In this document: positions 26,840-35,304 of the stretch, piece by piece | Position numbering within the stretch: position 1 is the stretch's first letter | How the letters are laid out: each line of letters begins with the position of its first letter | Source of the DNA: Streptomyces sp. NBC_01689 | GTDB taxonomy: Bacteria; Actinomycetota; Actinomycetes; Streptomycetales; Streptomycetaceae | Direction: 5' to 3' | DNA length: 64,000 nt | Assembly (NCBI RefSeq): GCF_036250675.1 | Contig: NZ_CP109592.1 | Location: 2,790,001 to 2,854,000 of the forward strand | Translations under genes and position numbers: made by a program | Notes under the pieces: generated by a model | The model's database searches: none | What the model saw: the letters and a program-made list of their open reading frames with translations, nothing else | Told to the model about the DNA's origin: nothing

Positions 26840-28132
26840 TCACCCACCCCACGGCAACCACGCCCGCACCTCGAACCCCCCGTCCCCCTCCACCCCGTGC
26901 GTCAACCGCCCGCCCGCGAGCGCGGCCCGCTCGGTCAGCCCGATCAGCCCCTGTCCGGACCCCGGCACGTGCGGCACCTCCCCCGACGGCGCCGGATTGC
27001 GCACGGACACGGTCAGACCGTCCCCGGAGCCGCCCGAGACCCAGACGGAGACCTCGGCGCCCGGCGCGTGCTTGCGCGCGTTGGTCAGCCCCTCCTGGGC
27101 GATGCGATAGGCGGTGCGCCCCACCGACGCGGGCACACCCGCCGGGTCGGCGACCACCTGGTCGAGAACCACCTTCATGCCCGCGTCCCGCGACTCCGCG
27201 ACCAGCGCGTCGAGCGCCGCGAGCGTCGGCTGCGGCCGCCCCGCGTCGTCGGCGTCGCCCGCCCGCAGCACGCCGATGATCTCCCGCAGGTCCTGCAACG
27301 CCTCGTGCGCGCTCTCCCGGATCACCCCGGCGGCCCGCGCGACCTCCGCGCGGGGCGCGTCCGGCCGGAACTCCAGCGCCCCCGCGTGCACGCTCAGCAG
27401 CGTCAGCCGGTGGGCCAGTACGTCGTGCATCTCGCGCGCGATGGCCTCCCGGGCCAGCCGCTGCGCCTGCTCGGCCCGCAGCGCGGCCTCCGTCTCGGCC
27501 CGCCGCGCGCGATCCCGCAGGCTCAGCATGAGCTGTCGTTTGGACCGTACGAACATGCCCCAGCCGACCACCGTGGCGGTCAGCAGCGCGGTGACCAGCA
27601 CGGCGGCGAGGTACGGCAGATCCGGGTCGGGGCGCAGCCAGAAATAGGCGGGCAGCAGGGCGAGCTGGCTGCCGGCGACCCAGGCCACGTACGGGAAGGG
27701 CCGGTGCACGGCGAGGGTGAAGAGGGCGACGAGCCCGGCGCCGCCCGCGGTGTTCGAGATCATTCCGACGGGGATCATCGCCACCGCCAGCCCCAGCGGC
27801 CAGCGCCGTCGCAGCCAGACCGCCCCGCAGGCGAGCCCGCCGATCCACTGGTCGGCGACGGCCAGGCCGTGCGGGATGTCCGGGTCGCCCGTCAGCGTGT
27901 CCGCGGCGAGCGCGCCGATGCCGACGGCCAGCAGGAACCATCCGAAGTCGACGATCCAGTCGCGCACGGTGCGCCGGGGCCGCCCGTTCCTCCCGGTCTG
28001 TGCCGGGTCGAGCTCGGCGGCCACGGCCGAGGGCAGCAGCCAGCGCCGTCCGGGCAGGAGCAGCGCGGGGGACGCCGGCAGACCCGGCGCGGACAGGTTC
28101 CCCGGCAGGTGCGGCGGATGGTCGGCAGTCAC
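26840..28132 (-). CDS. Two-component sensor histidine kinase (NarL-partner type)
   Basis: A 430-residue membrane kinase. The first 170 residues carry four or five hydrophobic segments (WFLLAVGIGALAA, PLGLAVAMIPVGMI and others). A coiled linker follows, then the HisKA_3 dimerisation motif with the phospho-histidine in REMHDVLAH, and an HATPase domain (AYRIAQEGLTNARKHAPG, GSGQGLIGLTERAAL). I chose the GTG at 28132: TAGATT lies eight bases upstream and there is no ribosome binding site, as in a leaderless mRNA. The signal is unknown. The partner regulator is at 24703-25374. Confidence 0.9.
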   Translation of the reverse strand: MTADHPPHLPGNLSAPGLPASPALLLPGRRWLLPSAVAAELDPAQTGRNGRPRRTVRDWIVDFGWFLLAVGIGALAADTLTGDPDIPHGLAVADQWIGGLACGAVWLRRRWPLGLAVAMIPVGMISNTAGGAGLVALFTLAVHRPFPYVAWVAGSQLALLPAYFWLRPDPDLPYLAAVLVTALLTATVVGWGMFVRSKRQLMLSLRDRARRAETEAALRAEQAQRLAREAIAREMHDVLAHRLTLLSVHAGALEFRPDAPRAEVARAAGVIRESAHEALQDLREIIGVLRAGDADDAGRPQPTLAALDALVAESRDAGMKVVLDQVVADPAGVPASVGRTAYRIAQEGLTNARKHAPGAEVSVWVSGGSGDGLTVSVRNPAPSGEVPHVPGSGQGLIGLTERAALAGGRLTHGVEGDGGFEVRAWLPWGG

Positions 28133-28140
28133 GGTCGACA

Positions 28141-28219
28141 AATCTACGCAGTCGGGGGCTCCCGCCACCTCCCTCGTCCGGGCATCTGCGACGAAAGTCG
28201 CAGCCGTGGGGACTTTCGT
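28141..28219 (-). promoter_or_regulatory. Kinase promoter with dyad ACGAAAGTC-N11-GACTTTCGT
   Basis: The -10 TAGATT (minus strand, 28141-28146) precedes the GTG by eight bases. Fifty bases further upstream, ACGAAAGTC (28191-28199) and GACTTTCGT (28211-28219) form a perfect 9-bp inverted repeat with half sites 20 bp apart, suited to a dimeric LuxR-type regulator. The overlapping hairpin CTGCGAC-GAAA-GTCGCAG is at 28186-28203. Confidence 0.65.
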
Positions 28220-28413
28220 TCGGGCGTCGCCCCGCGCCCGCCGCGCCCGGGCGGCCCGCGGGTGCGAGGGCCGTGTCACGGGGCGGCCGGTGACACGGCT
28301 CCCGGCACCCCTGGGCGTCGTCGCACCGGCGCGGGACGCTCCCGGCCCGGCGCGCCCGACGACGGGCCGCCCACGAGGGTGGGGCCTCGCGGAGCGGCCC
28401 GGCCGCCTCCGTC

Positions 28414-28806
28414 TCAGCAGTTGAAGTTGATCAGCTTGAACGTGACGTAGTGGTCGGAGGTGTAGTAGTCCTCGCGCGTCTTCCTGCCGGTGACGATGCG
28501 CTTGGCGCCGCGCGTCGGGGAGCCCGGCGTGATGACGGTGTACTCGTGGTAGTAGCCGGTGGACTGGCCGGGCAGGACGCCCTCTCGGTTCTGGAAGACG
28601 ACCCCGTCCTGCGCGTAGGGGAAGGGGCCTCCGGCGGCGATCAGGTCCAGCGTGTCGTGGGCCTGCGCGGGCAGACCGCCGTAGCAGACGCTGCCCACGG
28701 CGGTCGCCGCGGCATCCGCGGGGGCGACCGCGGTCCCGCCGATGAGCAGCGCGGACAGGAGGGCGACGAGGGATCCGGTGCGAGTGATTCGTGGGGGGAA
28801 TCTCAT
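28414..28806 (-). CDS. Secreted guanyl-specific ribonuclease (RNase Sa family)
   Basis: A 130-residue precursor: signal peptide to about residue 34 (cleavage near ADAAA), then a 96-residue mature enzyme, the same length as RNase Sa. Every catalytic and structural residue I know of in RNase Sa is present at a constant offset of 34: Glu88, Arg99, Arg103, His119, and the disulphide pair Cys41-Cys130. It cleaves single-stranded RNA after guanine outside the cell. No barstar-like inhibitor gene is adjacent. Two overlapping TTGACA hexamers (28838-28849, minus strand) may supply the -35. Confidence 0.95.
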   Translation of the reverse strand: MRFPPRITRTGSLVALLSALLIGGTAVAPADAAATAVGSVCYGGLPAQAHDTLDLIAAGGPFPYAQDGVVFQNREGVLPGQSTGYYHEYTVITPGSPTRGAKRIVTGRKTREDYYTSDHYVTFKLINFNC

Positions 28807-28892
28807 GACCCTAGGATGACGCGCGTAGACGCTGTCATGTCAATGTCAAGGTTGCACTTTTCTCCCGCCGAGTCCGATGAGTTCTCCGCGAT

Positions 28893-29798
28893 TTAACCTG
28901 CCGCCCGGCGTCCCCACACGGTCCCCACGACCACGAGCGCGCCGCCCAGCAGCCCCGCCGCGCCCAGCCGTTCGCCGCCGAGCACGATGCCCGTGGCGGC
29001 CGCCCAGAGCGGCTCGGTGCCGAGCAACAGGCCGACCCGGGACGGCGAGCTCCGGCGCACGGCCCACATCTGCACGAAGAAGGCCAAGAGCGTGCAGAAC
29101 ACGGCGAGGAACAGCAGCCCGGCCCACTCCCGTCGCCCGAAGCCCGCGGCCGTGCCCCAGGGCGTGGTGCCGGTTCCGGTCGACAGCAGTGCGAACACGA
29201 CCACCGCGGTGCCCAGTTGCACCGTGGTCAGCGGCAGCGCGCCGGCGCCCCGGACCGCCTTGCCGCGGGACATCACGAGGACGTGGACGGTCCGGGCGAC
29301 GGCGGCGAGCAGCATCAGCAGATCACCCGGCGAGGGACGGGTGAAGCCACCGCTCTGGGTCAGCAGCACCACGCCGAGTACGGAGATCCCCGCCGCGGCG
29401 AGGAAGGAGCGGGCGGGCCGGACCCGGGTCACGGCCGCCTCGGCGAGCGGGGTGAAGATCATGGTGAGGCTGATGACGAGGCCCGCGTTGGTCGCCGAGG
29501 TGTGCACGACGCCGTAGGTCTCCAGGAGGAAGATCCCGCTCAGGATGAGGCCGAGCGTCGCGGCCCCGCGCCACTGGGCCGCGCTCAGCGCGCGCAGGGA
29601 GCGCCGGCCGGCCACCACCAGCACCGGCAGCGCGACCGCGAAGCGCAGCACCAGCACGGCGAGCACGGTCCGCGCGGTGGTGACGTCCTTGGCCGCGAGG
29701 TAGCTGGCTCCCCACACCGCCGCGACGAGCAGCAGCGGCAGGTCGGTGCGCCACGCGCGTCGGGGGGCGAGGGTACCGGGTACGGCGATCGTCGACAT
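28893..29798 (-). CDS. EamA/DMT-family transporter
   Basis: A 301-residue integral membrane protein with about ten hydrophobic helices arranged as two EamA repeats (LLLVAAVWGASYLAAKD and LFLAVFCTLLAFFVQMWAVRRSSPSRVGLLLGTEPLWAA). Such proteins export amino acids or other small metabolites. I chose the ATG at 29798 with GGAG ten bases upstream. The substrate is not predictable from the sequence. Confidence 0.87.
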   Translation of the reverse strand: MSTIAVPGTLAPRRAWRTDLPLLLVAAVWGASYLAAKDVTTARTVLAVLVLRFAVALPVLVVAGRRSLRALSAAQWRGAATLGLILSGIFLLETYGVVHTSATNAGLVISLTMIFTPLAEAAVTRVRPARSFLAAAGISVLGVVLLTQSGGFTRPSPGDLLMLLAAVARTVHVLVMSRGKAVRGAGALPLTTVQLGTAVVVFALLSTGTGTTPWGTAAGFGRREWAGLLFLAVFCTLLAFFVQMWAVRRSSPSRVGLLLGTEPLWAAATGIVLGGERLGAAGLLGGALVVVGTVWGRRAAG

Positions 29799-30039
29799 GG
29801 GAGCGGTCTCCAGCGGGACGGGCGCGGACGTGGAGACGGCACCGGCTCTCACGGGGGAACGATCACCGTACCGGCGGAATCGCGGGAGGGCCACGGATCC
29901 CGTCCGCCGCGCGGGGACACGGCGGTTTCCCGTTCGGCCGTGCGCGGGGACTTCGGCGGTACTGTGCGGTGGACGTCGCAGTGTGCACCTGCGAGGCGTC
30001 CTGCGTCGCGATCGGGCGCGTCATCCACGGTGAGGGACG

Positions 30040-31044
30040 ATGATCGTATCGGTGGTGTCGATGCCGGAGGGTGTCGTCGTGCGCACGGATCTGCGCGGGG
30101 CCCGCGAACGTCTGAGCGCCTCGGGTTTCGTGATCGTGGACATCGACCTGGGCGAGGAGCCCCCGCCCGACGGCGGGCCGCTGTCGCAACGGCTCGGGCT
30201 GGACGACGAGATCTGGGAGTGGCTCGGCCAACGGCGGGAGCACGCCCGCGCCGAGTTCCACGAGGGAGCGGTCGCGGGCATCGTTCCCGTGGTCTGCGGC
30301 GACCGCATCGCCTATGTGCAGATCCACGGGGACGAGGACCACGTCATCACGGTCCACCACGGCTCCATGGAACTGATCGACACGTTCGTCGCACGGCTGC
30401 GGCACGAGCGGCCCGCCGACTCGGTCACCGCGCTCTATCTGATCCTGCAGGGCGTCCTGGAGAGCTTTCGCCGGGCCGTCACGCAGGCCCATCTGGAGGT
30501 CGAGGACCTGGAGGAGGCGATGTTCGAGGAGCGGCAGCCGCGGCAGGCGCAGGCGCTGGCCCGGCTGCGGCGGCGCGCGGCCCGGCTGCATCGCGCGTTC
30601 CTGCCGTACGCGTCGGTGGTCCAGGAGGTCCTGGTGCGCCGGAGGATGACCGCGCACGGCGTTCCGGAGGAGCGACGGGCGATGAACAGCTTGCACGAGC
30701 ACACGGTGCAGCTGGTCCTGCTGGAGATCGAGTCGCTGCGGGACGCGACCCGGCGGGCGGCCGGCAGTTACTCGTCGATCGTCGCCGACCAGCAGAACCT
30801 GGTGATCAACAGGCTCACCATCGTCTCGATGATCTTCTTGCCGCTGTCGTTCCTGACCGGGTTCTTCGGCATGAACTTCACCTTCCTGACCAAGCGCCTC
30901 GACACCGAGGACTCCTTCCTCGCGCTCGGTCTGGGCCTGCAGGCGGTGTCCGTGGTCGCCGCGCTCTACTACGTGCTCTACCGCACGCACTGGCGGCAGC
31001 TGAAGGACAGCCGGCCCCACGACACCGCCGACGACCAGCTCTGA
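30040..31044 (+). CDS. CorA-family divalent metal ion channel
   Basis: A 334-residue CorA-like protein. A cytoplasmic alpha/beta domain and long helices cover residues 1-270, then two transmembrane helices. The selectivity motif GMN is present in LTGFFGMNFTFL after the first helix. The pore loop lacks the usual MPE sequence, so a Zn-type or divergent Mg channel is possible. The ATG follows GAGGGACG. It is convergent with the allantoicase gene. Confidence 0.9.
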   Translation: MIVSVVSMPEGVVVRTDLRGARERLSASGFVIVDIDLGEEPPPDGGPLSQRLGLDDEIWEWLGQRREHARAEFHEGAVAGIVPVVCGDRIAYVQIHGDEDHVITVHHGSMELIDTFVARLRHERPADSVTALYLILQGVLESFRRAVTQAHLEVEDLEEAMFEERQPRQAQALARLRRRAARLHRAFLPYASVVQEVLVRRRMTAHGVPEERRAMNSLHEHTVQLVLLEIESLRDATRRAAGSYSSIVADQQNLVINRLTIVSMIFLPLSFLTGFFGMNFTFLTKRLDTEDSFLALGLGLQAVSVVAALYYVLYRTHWRQLKDSRPHDTADDQL

Positions 31045-31127
31045 CACGCCACGGCCCGGGCCTCGACACCCGGCCCTCAGCGCCCGGCCCCCCACGCCCC
31101 GGCCCCGCACGCCGGGGCGCCCGCACG

Positions 31128-31156
31128 CCGGCCCCGCGGACGGCGCGCGGGGCCGG
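31128..31156. terminator. Hairpin terminator between corA-like and allantoicase genes
   Basis: An 11-bp perfect stem (31128-31138 with 31146-31156, 7-nt loop) between convergent genes. Confidence 0.75.
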
Positions 31157-31177
31157 ACAAGACCGGACCGGACGGAG

Positions 31178-32293
31178 TCAGCCGCCGAGCACCCGGTACC
31201 TGGCCTCCAGGGCCGCCGCTCCGTCCCGCGTCAGCGAGCCGAACAGCCGCAGCCGGGAGATGCCGCCGTCCGGGAAGATGTCCACGCGCGCGTGCGTGCC
31301 CACGGCGGGCTCGGCGAGCGTGAAGCGGTGGTCGGTGTCGGGCTGGAGCCGGGTACGGGGGAGGATCTCCGTCCACGCGCCGTCCTCGCCGTCCCGGACG
31401 GAGACGGAGGCCCAGCCCGCGCTGTTGCCCTTCAGGTAGGCCGTGTCGATCTCCAGGGCGCGGATCTCGGCCCGGGCGGCGAGCCGGTAGCGGATCCAGT
31501 CGTGGCCGGTGTCGCGGCGGCGGCGCGTCTCCCAGCCGTCGTCCATCTTGCGGGAGCGCCCCGGCCGGATGGTGTTGGCGGCGGGCGAGTAGAAGCGGTC
31601 GGAGGCGTCCTCGGCCCGGCCGCCGTTCTCCAGGGCGACGACGTCGAAGGTGCCGAGCGCGGCGAGCCACGCCGGGTCGGGGACGACCTCGCCGTGGACG
31701 CGCAGGCGGGCGATGCCGCCGTCGGGGTGCTGGTTGACCCGCAGGTGCGTGAAGCGCTGTCCGAGGTCGACGGCGAATCCGTTCGCGGCGTGACCGCCGA
31801 CCGCCGTGCGCGGGACCAGGGTCGTCCACTTCACGTCGTCCGCCAGCAGTTCCCGGGGAGACGGGGAGCCGGGCACCGACGCGCCCTCGACCGACACCGC
31901 CTGCGGGTAGTTGCCCCGGAAGTGGGCCGTGTCGACGACGATGCCGCTGATCACGCCGGGCGCGCCGAGGCGGACCAGCGCCCAGTCGTGGTCCTCGGCC
32001 GCGGGCCACGGGTGGTCGCCCGAGGCCCCGCGCCTGCGGCGGGTCTCCCAGCCGTCCATGATCTTGCCCTTGTGCCCGAAGTGCTCCGGGTCGAACTCGG
32101 CGCGCCCGGGCACGAGGAGGTTCTCCCGCTCGGCGAAGAACTCGTCGTTGGCGGCGACGACACCCGCGCCGAGCCGCCGGTCCGCAAGGTCGGCGTCCTG
32201 CGCGAACGGGAACTCGGCGGTGCGGTAGTCGGCGTACGGGTCGCCGCCGCCGTAGGGGTTCGCGTCGCCGGTGAAGCGGGGAATCGCCGTCAC
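31178..32293 (-). CDS. alc: Allantoicase
   Basis: A 371-residue enzyme made of two similar jelly-roll repeats, each with a GKIMDGWETRRRR / RKMDDGWETRRRR signature and a HFRGNYP / AYLKGNSAG segment. It hydrolyses allantoate to ureidoglycolate and urea. I chose the GTG at 32293, which starts the conserved TAIPRFTGDANPYGGGDPY; its ribosome binding site is weak. It lies downstream of allantoinase on the same strand, separated by a 199-bp repeat-bearing spacer. Confidence 0.93.
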   Translation of the reverse strand: MTAIPRFTGDANPYGGGDPYADYRTAEFPFAQDADLADRRLGAGVVAANDEFFAERENLLVPGRAEFDPEHFGHKGKIMDGWETRRRRGASGDHPWPAAEDHDWALVRLGAPGVISGIVVDTAHFRGNYPQAVSVEGASVPGSPSPRELLADDVKWTTLVPRTAVGGHAANGFAVDLGQRFTHLRVNQHPDGGIARLRVHGEVVPDPAWLAALGTFDVVALENGGRAEDASDRFYSPAANTIRPGRSRKMDDGWETRRRRDTGHDWIRYRLAARAEIRALEIDTAYLKGNSAGWASVSVRDGEDGAWTEILPRTRLQPDTDHRFTLAEPAVGTHARVDIFPDGGISRLRLFGSLTRDGAAALEARYRVLGG

Positions 32294-32370
32294 GATGATC
32301 AGGTCTGCCTTTCGGGAGTCGGCCGGTGCGGGACGCACGTGCGGGTGCGGAAGCCGGTACAGCGGATACG

Positions 32371-32414
32371 GGGTACGGATCTACGGGTTACGGATCTACG
32401 GGTTACGGATCTAC
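32371..32414. repeat. 15-bp tandem repeat between allantoinase and allantoicase
   Basis: GGGTTACGGATCTAC occurs exactly at 32385-32399 and 32400-32414, with a 14-base version at 32371-32384. A degenerate fourth copy (GGTACGGATCTGCGGGG) follows near 32432. It is richer in AT than its surroundings and lies inside the presumed allB-alc transcript. Confidence 0.85.
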
Positions 32415-32492
32415 CGGATCCGGACACCGGAGGTACGGATCTGCGGGGTTGCCGGTCGGGGGCGGGCGCGGGTACGGGCCCGCGGACACGAC

Positions 32493-33842
32493 CTAGGCGT
32501 TCCGGGACAGGAGCACACCGGCCGGCTCGGTGAACCGGCCCTCGGACAGCACGCGTTCGCCGCGCAGCCAGGTCGACTTCACCACCCCGCTGAGGGTCTT
32601 GCCCGCGTAGGCCGTGACCCGGTTGCGGTGGTGCAGGGCGGCGGGGTCGACGGTGAACGTCTCGTCGGGCGCGAAGACGGCGAAGTCGGCGTCGAGGCCC
32701 GCCCGGACGGCCCCCTTGCGGTGGTCGAGGCCGACCAGCCCCGCGGTACGGGTGGACATCCAGCGGACGACGTCCTCCAGGCCGTGCCCCCGTCCGCGCG
32801 CCTCGGTCCAGACGGCCGACAGGCTCAGCTGGAGGCCCGAGATGCCGCCCCAGGCGGTCGCGAAGTCGTCCGTCTTCAGGTCGGCCGTCGACGGCGAGTG
32901 GTCGGTGACGACGCAGTCGATCGTGCCGTCGGCCAGCGCCTGCCACAGGAGGTCCTGGTTGGCCGCCTCGCGGATGGGCGGGCAGCACTTGAACTCCGAG
33001 GCGCCGTCCGGGACTTCTTCGGCGGTGAGGGTGAGGTAGTGCGGACAGGTCTCCACGGTGAGCCGGACACCGTCGGCCTTCGCCGCGGCGATCAGCGGCA
33101 GCGCGTCGGACGACGACAGGTGCAGGACGTGCACGCGCGCGTCGAGCCGCCGGGCCTGCGCGATCAGGTTCTCGATGGCGGTGTTCTCGGCGTCCCGCGG
33201 GCGTGAGGCGAGGAAGTCCGCGTACCGCCGGCCGGCCCGGTGAGGGGCGGCGTCCAGGTGGTGCGGGTCCTCCGCGTGCACGATCAGCAGACCACCGAAA
33301 CCGGAGATCTCGGCCAGGGACCGGGCGAGCCTGTCCTGGTCGAGCTCCGGGAACTCGTCCACCCCGGACGGCGACAGGAAGGCCTTGAAGCCGAACACAC
33401 CGGCGTCGTGCAGGGGGCGCAGGTCCTTGACGTTGTCGGGCAGGGCGCCGCCCCAGAAACCGACGTCGACGTGGGCCTTTGCGCGGGCGGCGTCCTGCTT
33501 CGTACGGAGGTGGCCGACCGTCGTCGTCGGCGGGAGGGAGTTGAGCGGCATGTCGACGATCGTGGTGATGCCACCGGCCGCGGCGGCGCGCGTCGCCGTC
33601 CAGAACCCCTCCCACTCCGTACGGCCCGGGTCGTTGACGTGCACGTGCGTGTCGACGAGGCCGGGGAGCAGGACGTCGTCGCCGAAGTCCTCCAGGCGGA
33701 CGCCGGGCGGCACCTCGGCGTCGTGCGGGAGCACGGCCGTGATCCTGCCGCCGGCGACCGCGACCGAGGCGGCGCGTGTCCCCTCGGGAGTGATGACACG
33801 CGTCGAACGCAGCATCAGTTCGACCCATCCGACCTCGGACAC
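32493..33842 (-). CDS. allB: Allantoinase
   Basis: A 449-residue cyclic amidohydrolase. The binuclear metal site is built from [16 protein letters not shown], the carbamylated lysine in [31 protein letters not shown] and VVTDHSPS. It opens the hydantoin ring of allantoin to give allantoate. The GTG at 33842 has GAGAGGGG five bases upstream. It is divergent from the IclR gene and shares the control region 33843-34110 with it. Confidence 0.95.
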   Translation of the reverse strand: MSEVGWVELMLRSTRVITPEGTRAASVAVAGGRITAVLPHDAEVPPGVRLEDFGDDVLLPGLVDTHVHVNDPGRTEWEGFWTATRAAAAGGITTIVDMPLNSLPPTTTVGHLRTKQDAARAKAHVDVGFWGGALPDNVKDLRPLHDAGVFGFKAFLSPSGVDEFPELDQDRLARSLAEISGFGGLLIVHAEDPHHLDAAPHRAGRRYADFLASRPRDAENTAIENLIAQARRLDARVHVLHLSSSDALPLIAAAKADGVRLTVETCPHYLTLTAEEVPDGASEFKCCPPIREAANQDLLWQALADGTIDCVVTDHSPSTADLKTDDFATAWGGISGLQLSLSAVWTEARGRGHGLEDVVRWMSTRTAGLVGLDHRKGAVRAGLDADFAVFAPDETFTVDPAALHHRNRVTAYAGKTLSGVVKSTWLRGERVLSEGRFTEPAGVLLSRNA

Positions 33843-33902
33843 CCGGACCCCTCTCGCCGCCGCTGTCGCCTTCCGTGCCGCCGTTCACTCCACGCAACGG
33901 AA

Positions 33903-33919
33903 TTCAACGTTCTGTTGAA
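33903..33919. promoter_or_regulatory. TTCAAC-N5-GTTGAA box at allB
   Basis: TTCAACGTTCTGTTGAA is a perfect 6-bp dyad with a 5-bp gap, 61 bases before allB. The same box lies at the uraD operon, katA and aceB promoters. On the minus strand its right arm forms a possible -35 (TTGAAT); no clear -10 follows. Confidence 0.7.
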
Positions 33920-33986
33920 GGAGTCTTCACCCCCGTCCCCCCGCCGTCAAGAGCGCGCCCTTCACCCCGCTCCCGTCGCCCACTCC

Positions 33987-34030
33987 CTGGATGTTTCCAC
34001 AGAATGGAATTATACTTCCACAAAGCAGAA
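33987..34030 (+). promoter_or_regulatory. allR promoter with tandem TTCC-N7-GGAA boxes
   Basis: CTGGAT (33987-33992) and TATACT (34011-34016) are spaced 18 bp apart. Box 1, TTCCACAGAATGGAA (33995-34009), fills the spacer. Box 2, TTCCACAAAGCAGAA (34016-34030), starts at the last base of the -10, exactly 21 bp after box 1. This position fits repression by the IclR protein encoded just downstream. Confidence 0.75.
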
Positions 34031-34110
34031 CGTAGTCATGCGCCAGCGAGGAGTCAACCGACACCCGGGTAGGCTGCATCACTGCCTGTCAGCATCGAAA
34101 GGACCGCGCC

Positions 34111-34926
34111 GTGCCGACGTCCCGCGCCAGCGACGCCCCAGCGCAAAACGCCTCCGCCAAGTCGTCCGCGCCGAGCGGTGGTGTCCAGTCCCTGGAGCGC
34201 GCCTTCGATCTGCTCGAGCGCATGGCCGACGCCGGCGGCGAGGTCGGCCTGAGCGAGCTGTCCGCCAGCAGCGGACTGCCGCTGCCCACCATCCACCGGC
34301 TGATGCGCACCCTGGTGGTCTGCGGTTACGTACGCCAGCAGCCGAACCGCCGGTACGCGCTCGGTCCCCGGCTGATCAGGCTCGGCGAGTCCGCGTCCCG
34401 GCTGCTCGGCACCTGGGCCCGCCCCTATCTCGCGCGCCTGGTCGAGGAGACCGGCGAGACGGCGAACATGGCGCTGCTCGACGGCGACGAGATCGTCTAC
34501 GTGGCGCAGGTGCCCTCCAAGCACTCCATGCGGATGTTCACCGAGGTCGGCCGCCGCGTGCTGCCGCACTCCACGGGCGTGGGCAAGGCGCTGCTCGCGG
34601 ACACTCCGGCGGACGAGGTGCGCGCCCTGCTCGCCCGTACCGGCATGCCCGCGGCGACCGAGAAGACGATCACCACGCCGGACGGCTTCCTCGCGGCGCT
34701 GGAGGAGGTGCGCCGGCTCGGCTACGCGGTCGACGACAACGAGCAGGAGATCGGCGTGCGATGCCTCGCCGTCTCCGTGCCCGGCTCCCCCACCGCCGCC
34801 GCCCTCTCGATCTCCGGCCCCGCGGGCCGGGTCACCGACGCGGCGACGGAGAAGATCGTGCCCGTGCTGCGACAGGTGGCCGTGGAACTGTCGGAGGCCC
34901 TCGCCAGTTCCGGCACGAACGCCTGA
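34111..34926 (+). CDS. allR: IclR-family regulator of allantoin/glyoxylate metabolism (AllR type)
   Basis: A 271-residue IclR protein: a disordered N-terminus, winged helix at about residues 25-85 (QSLERAFDLLERMADAGGEVGLSELSASSGLPLPTIHRLMRTL) and an effector domain from 95 on (GETANMALLDGDEIVYVAQVPS, VLPHSTGVGKALLA, VRCLAVSVPG). The GTG at 34111 follows AAAGGA. It is divergent from allantoinase. In S. coelicolor an IclR protein in this setting, AllR, represses allantoin genes and is released by pathway intermediates; I recall this without details. The tandem boxes at its own promoter suggest autoregulation. Confidence 0.88.
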   Translation: MPTSRASDAPAQNASAKSSAPSGGVQSLERAFDLLERMADAGGEVGLSELSASSGLPLPTIHRLMRTLVVCGYVRQQPNRRYALGPRLIRLGESASRLLGTWARPYLARLVEETGETANMALLDGDEIVYVAQVPSKHSMRMFTEVGRRVLPHSTGVGKALLADTPADEVRALLARTGMPAATEKTITTPDGFLAALEEVRRLGYAVDDNEQEIGVRCLAVSVPGSPTAAALSISGPAGRVTDAATEKIVPVLRQVAVELSEALASSGTNA

Positions 34927-35304
34927 CCCGGACCCGCCGCCCGGACCCCTCCGTGCCGGGTAAGGGCCGTGCGGGGGCCGGGCCCTCGGCGAGCCCTCAC
35001 GACACGCGCCGCGGACGCCGTTCCCGCCGGCCCCCGCACACCCCGAGCAGCCTGCGCGTCCACTCCCGCAGCGGCACGCCCGGCATCCGCTCCTCCGCGC
35101 GCCGCTGCAGCTCACGCTCCCGGCGGTCGGTGAAGCGGTGATCACTTCGGCCGCGCCTTCCACGGAGGCCTCCCGCACCGATCGGCATCGCTCCGCTCCC
35201 CTTCCCGCGCACCTGTCCGGGCGCCCCTCCCCGGGACACCCCCACGCCTCCGGAGTCTGTACGCTGATTGGCCTGCCCCACAGGGCCAATGCGAGGGAGT
35301 TGGC
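34927..35304. other. 378-bp intergenic region with hairpin and a doubtful small ORF
   Basis: A 13-bp perfect inverted repeat (34969-34981 with 35027-35039, 45-base spacer) may end the allR transcript. A minus-strand frame at 34997-35281 could encode 94 basic residues (ending RRERELQRRAEERMPGVPLREWTRRLLG). Part of it looks protein-like but I recognise no family, so I do not list it as a gene. The right end holds the MocR operator. Confidence 0.4.
35267..35290. promoter_or_regulatory. Dyad ATTGGCC-N10-GGCCAAT before the MocR gene
   Basis: A perfect 7-bp inverted repeat ending 14 bases before the MocR ATG, overlapping the expected transcription start. It is probably an autoregulatory site for the regulator encoded downstream. 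Confidence 0.55.

Noticed and set aside
28133..28279. Extended N-terminus for the histidine kinase from 28279
   Set aside because: It would translate through the promoter -10 and the dyad, and adds an unconserved Arg/Ala-rich leader.
34997..35281. 94-residue basic minus-strand gene
   Set aside because: Weak start signal, Arg/Gly-rich composition and no family; only its C-terminal third looks protein-like, so it is described with the intergenic region only.
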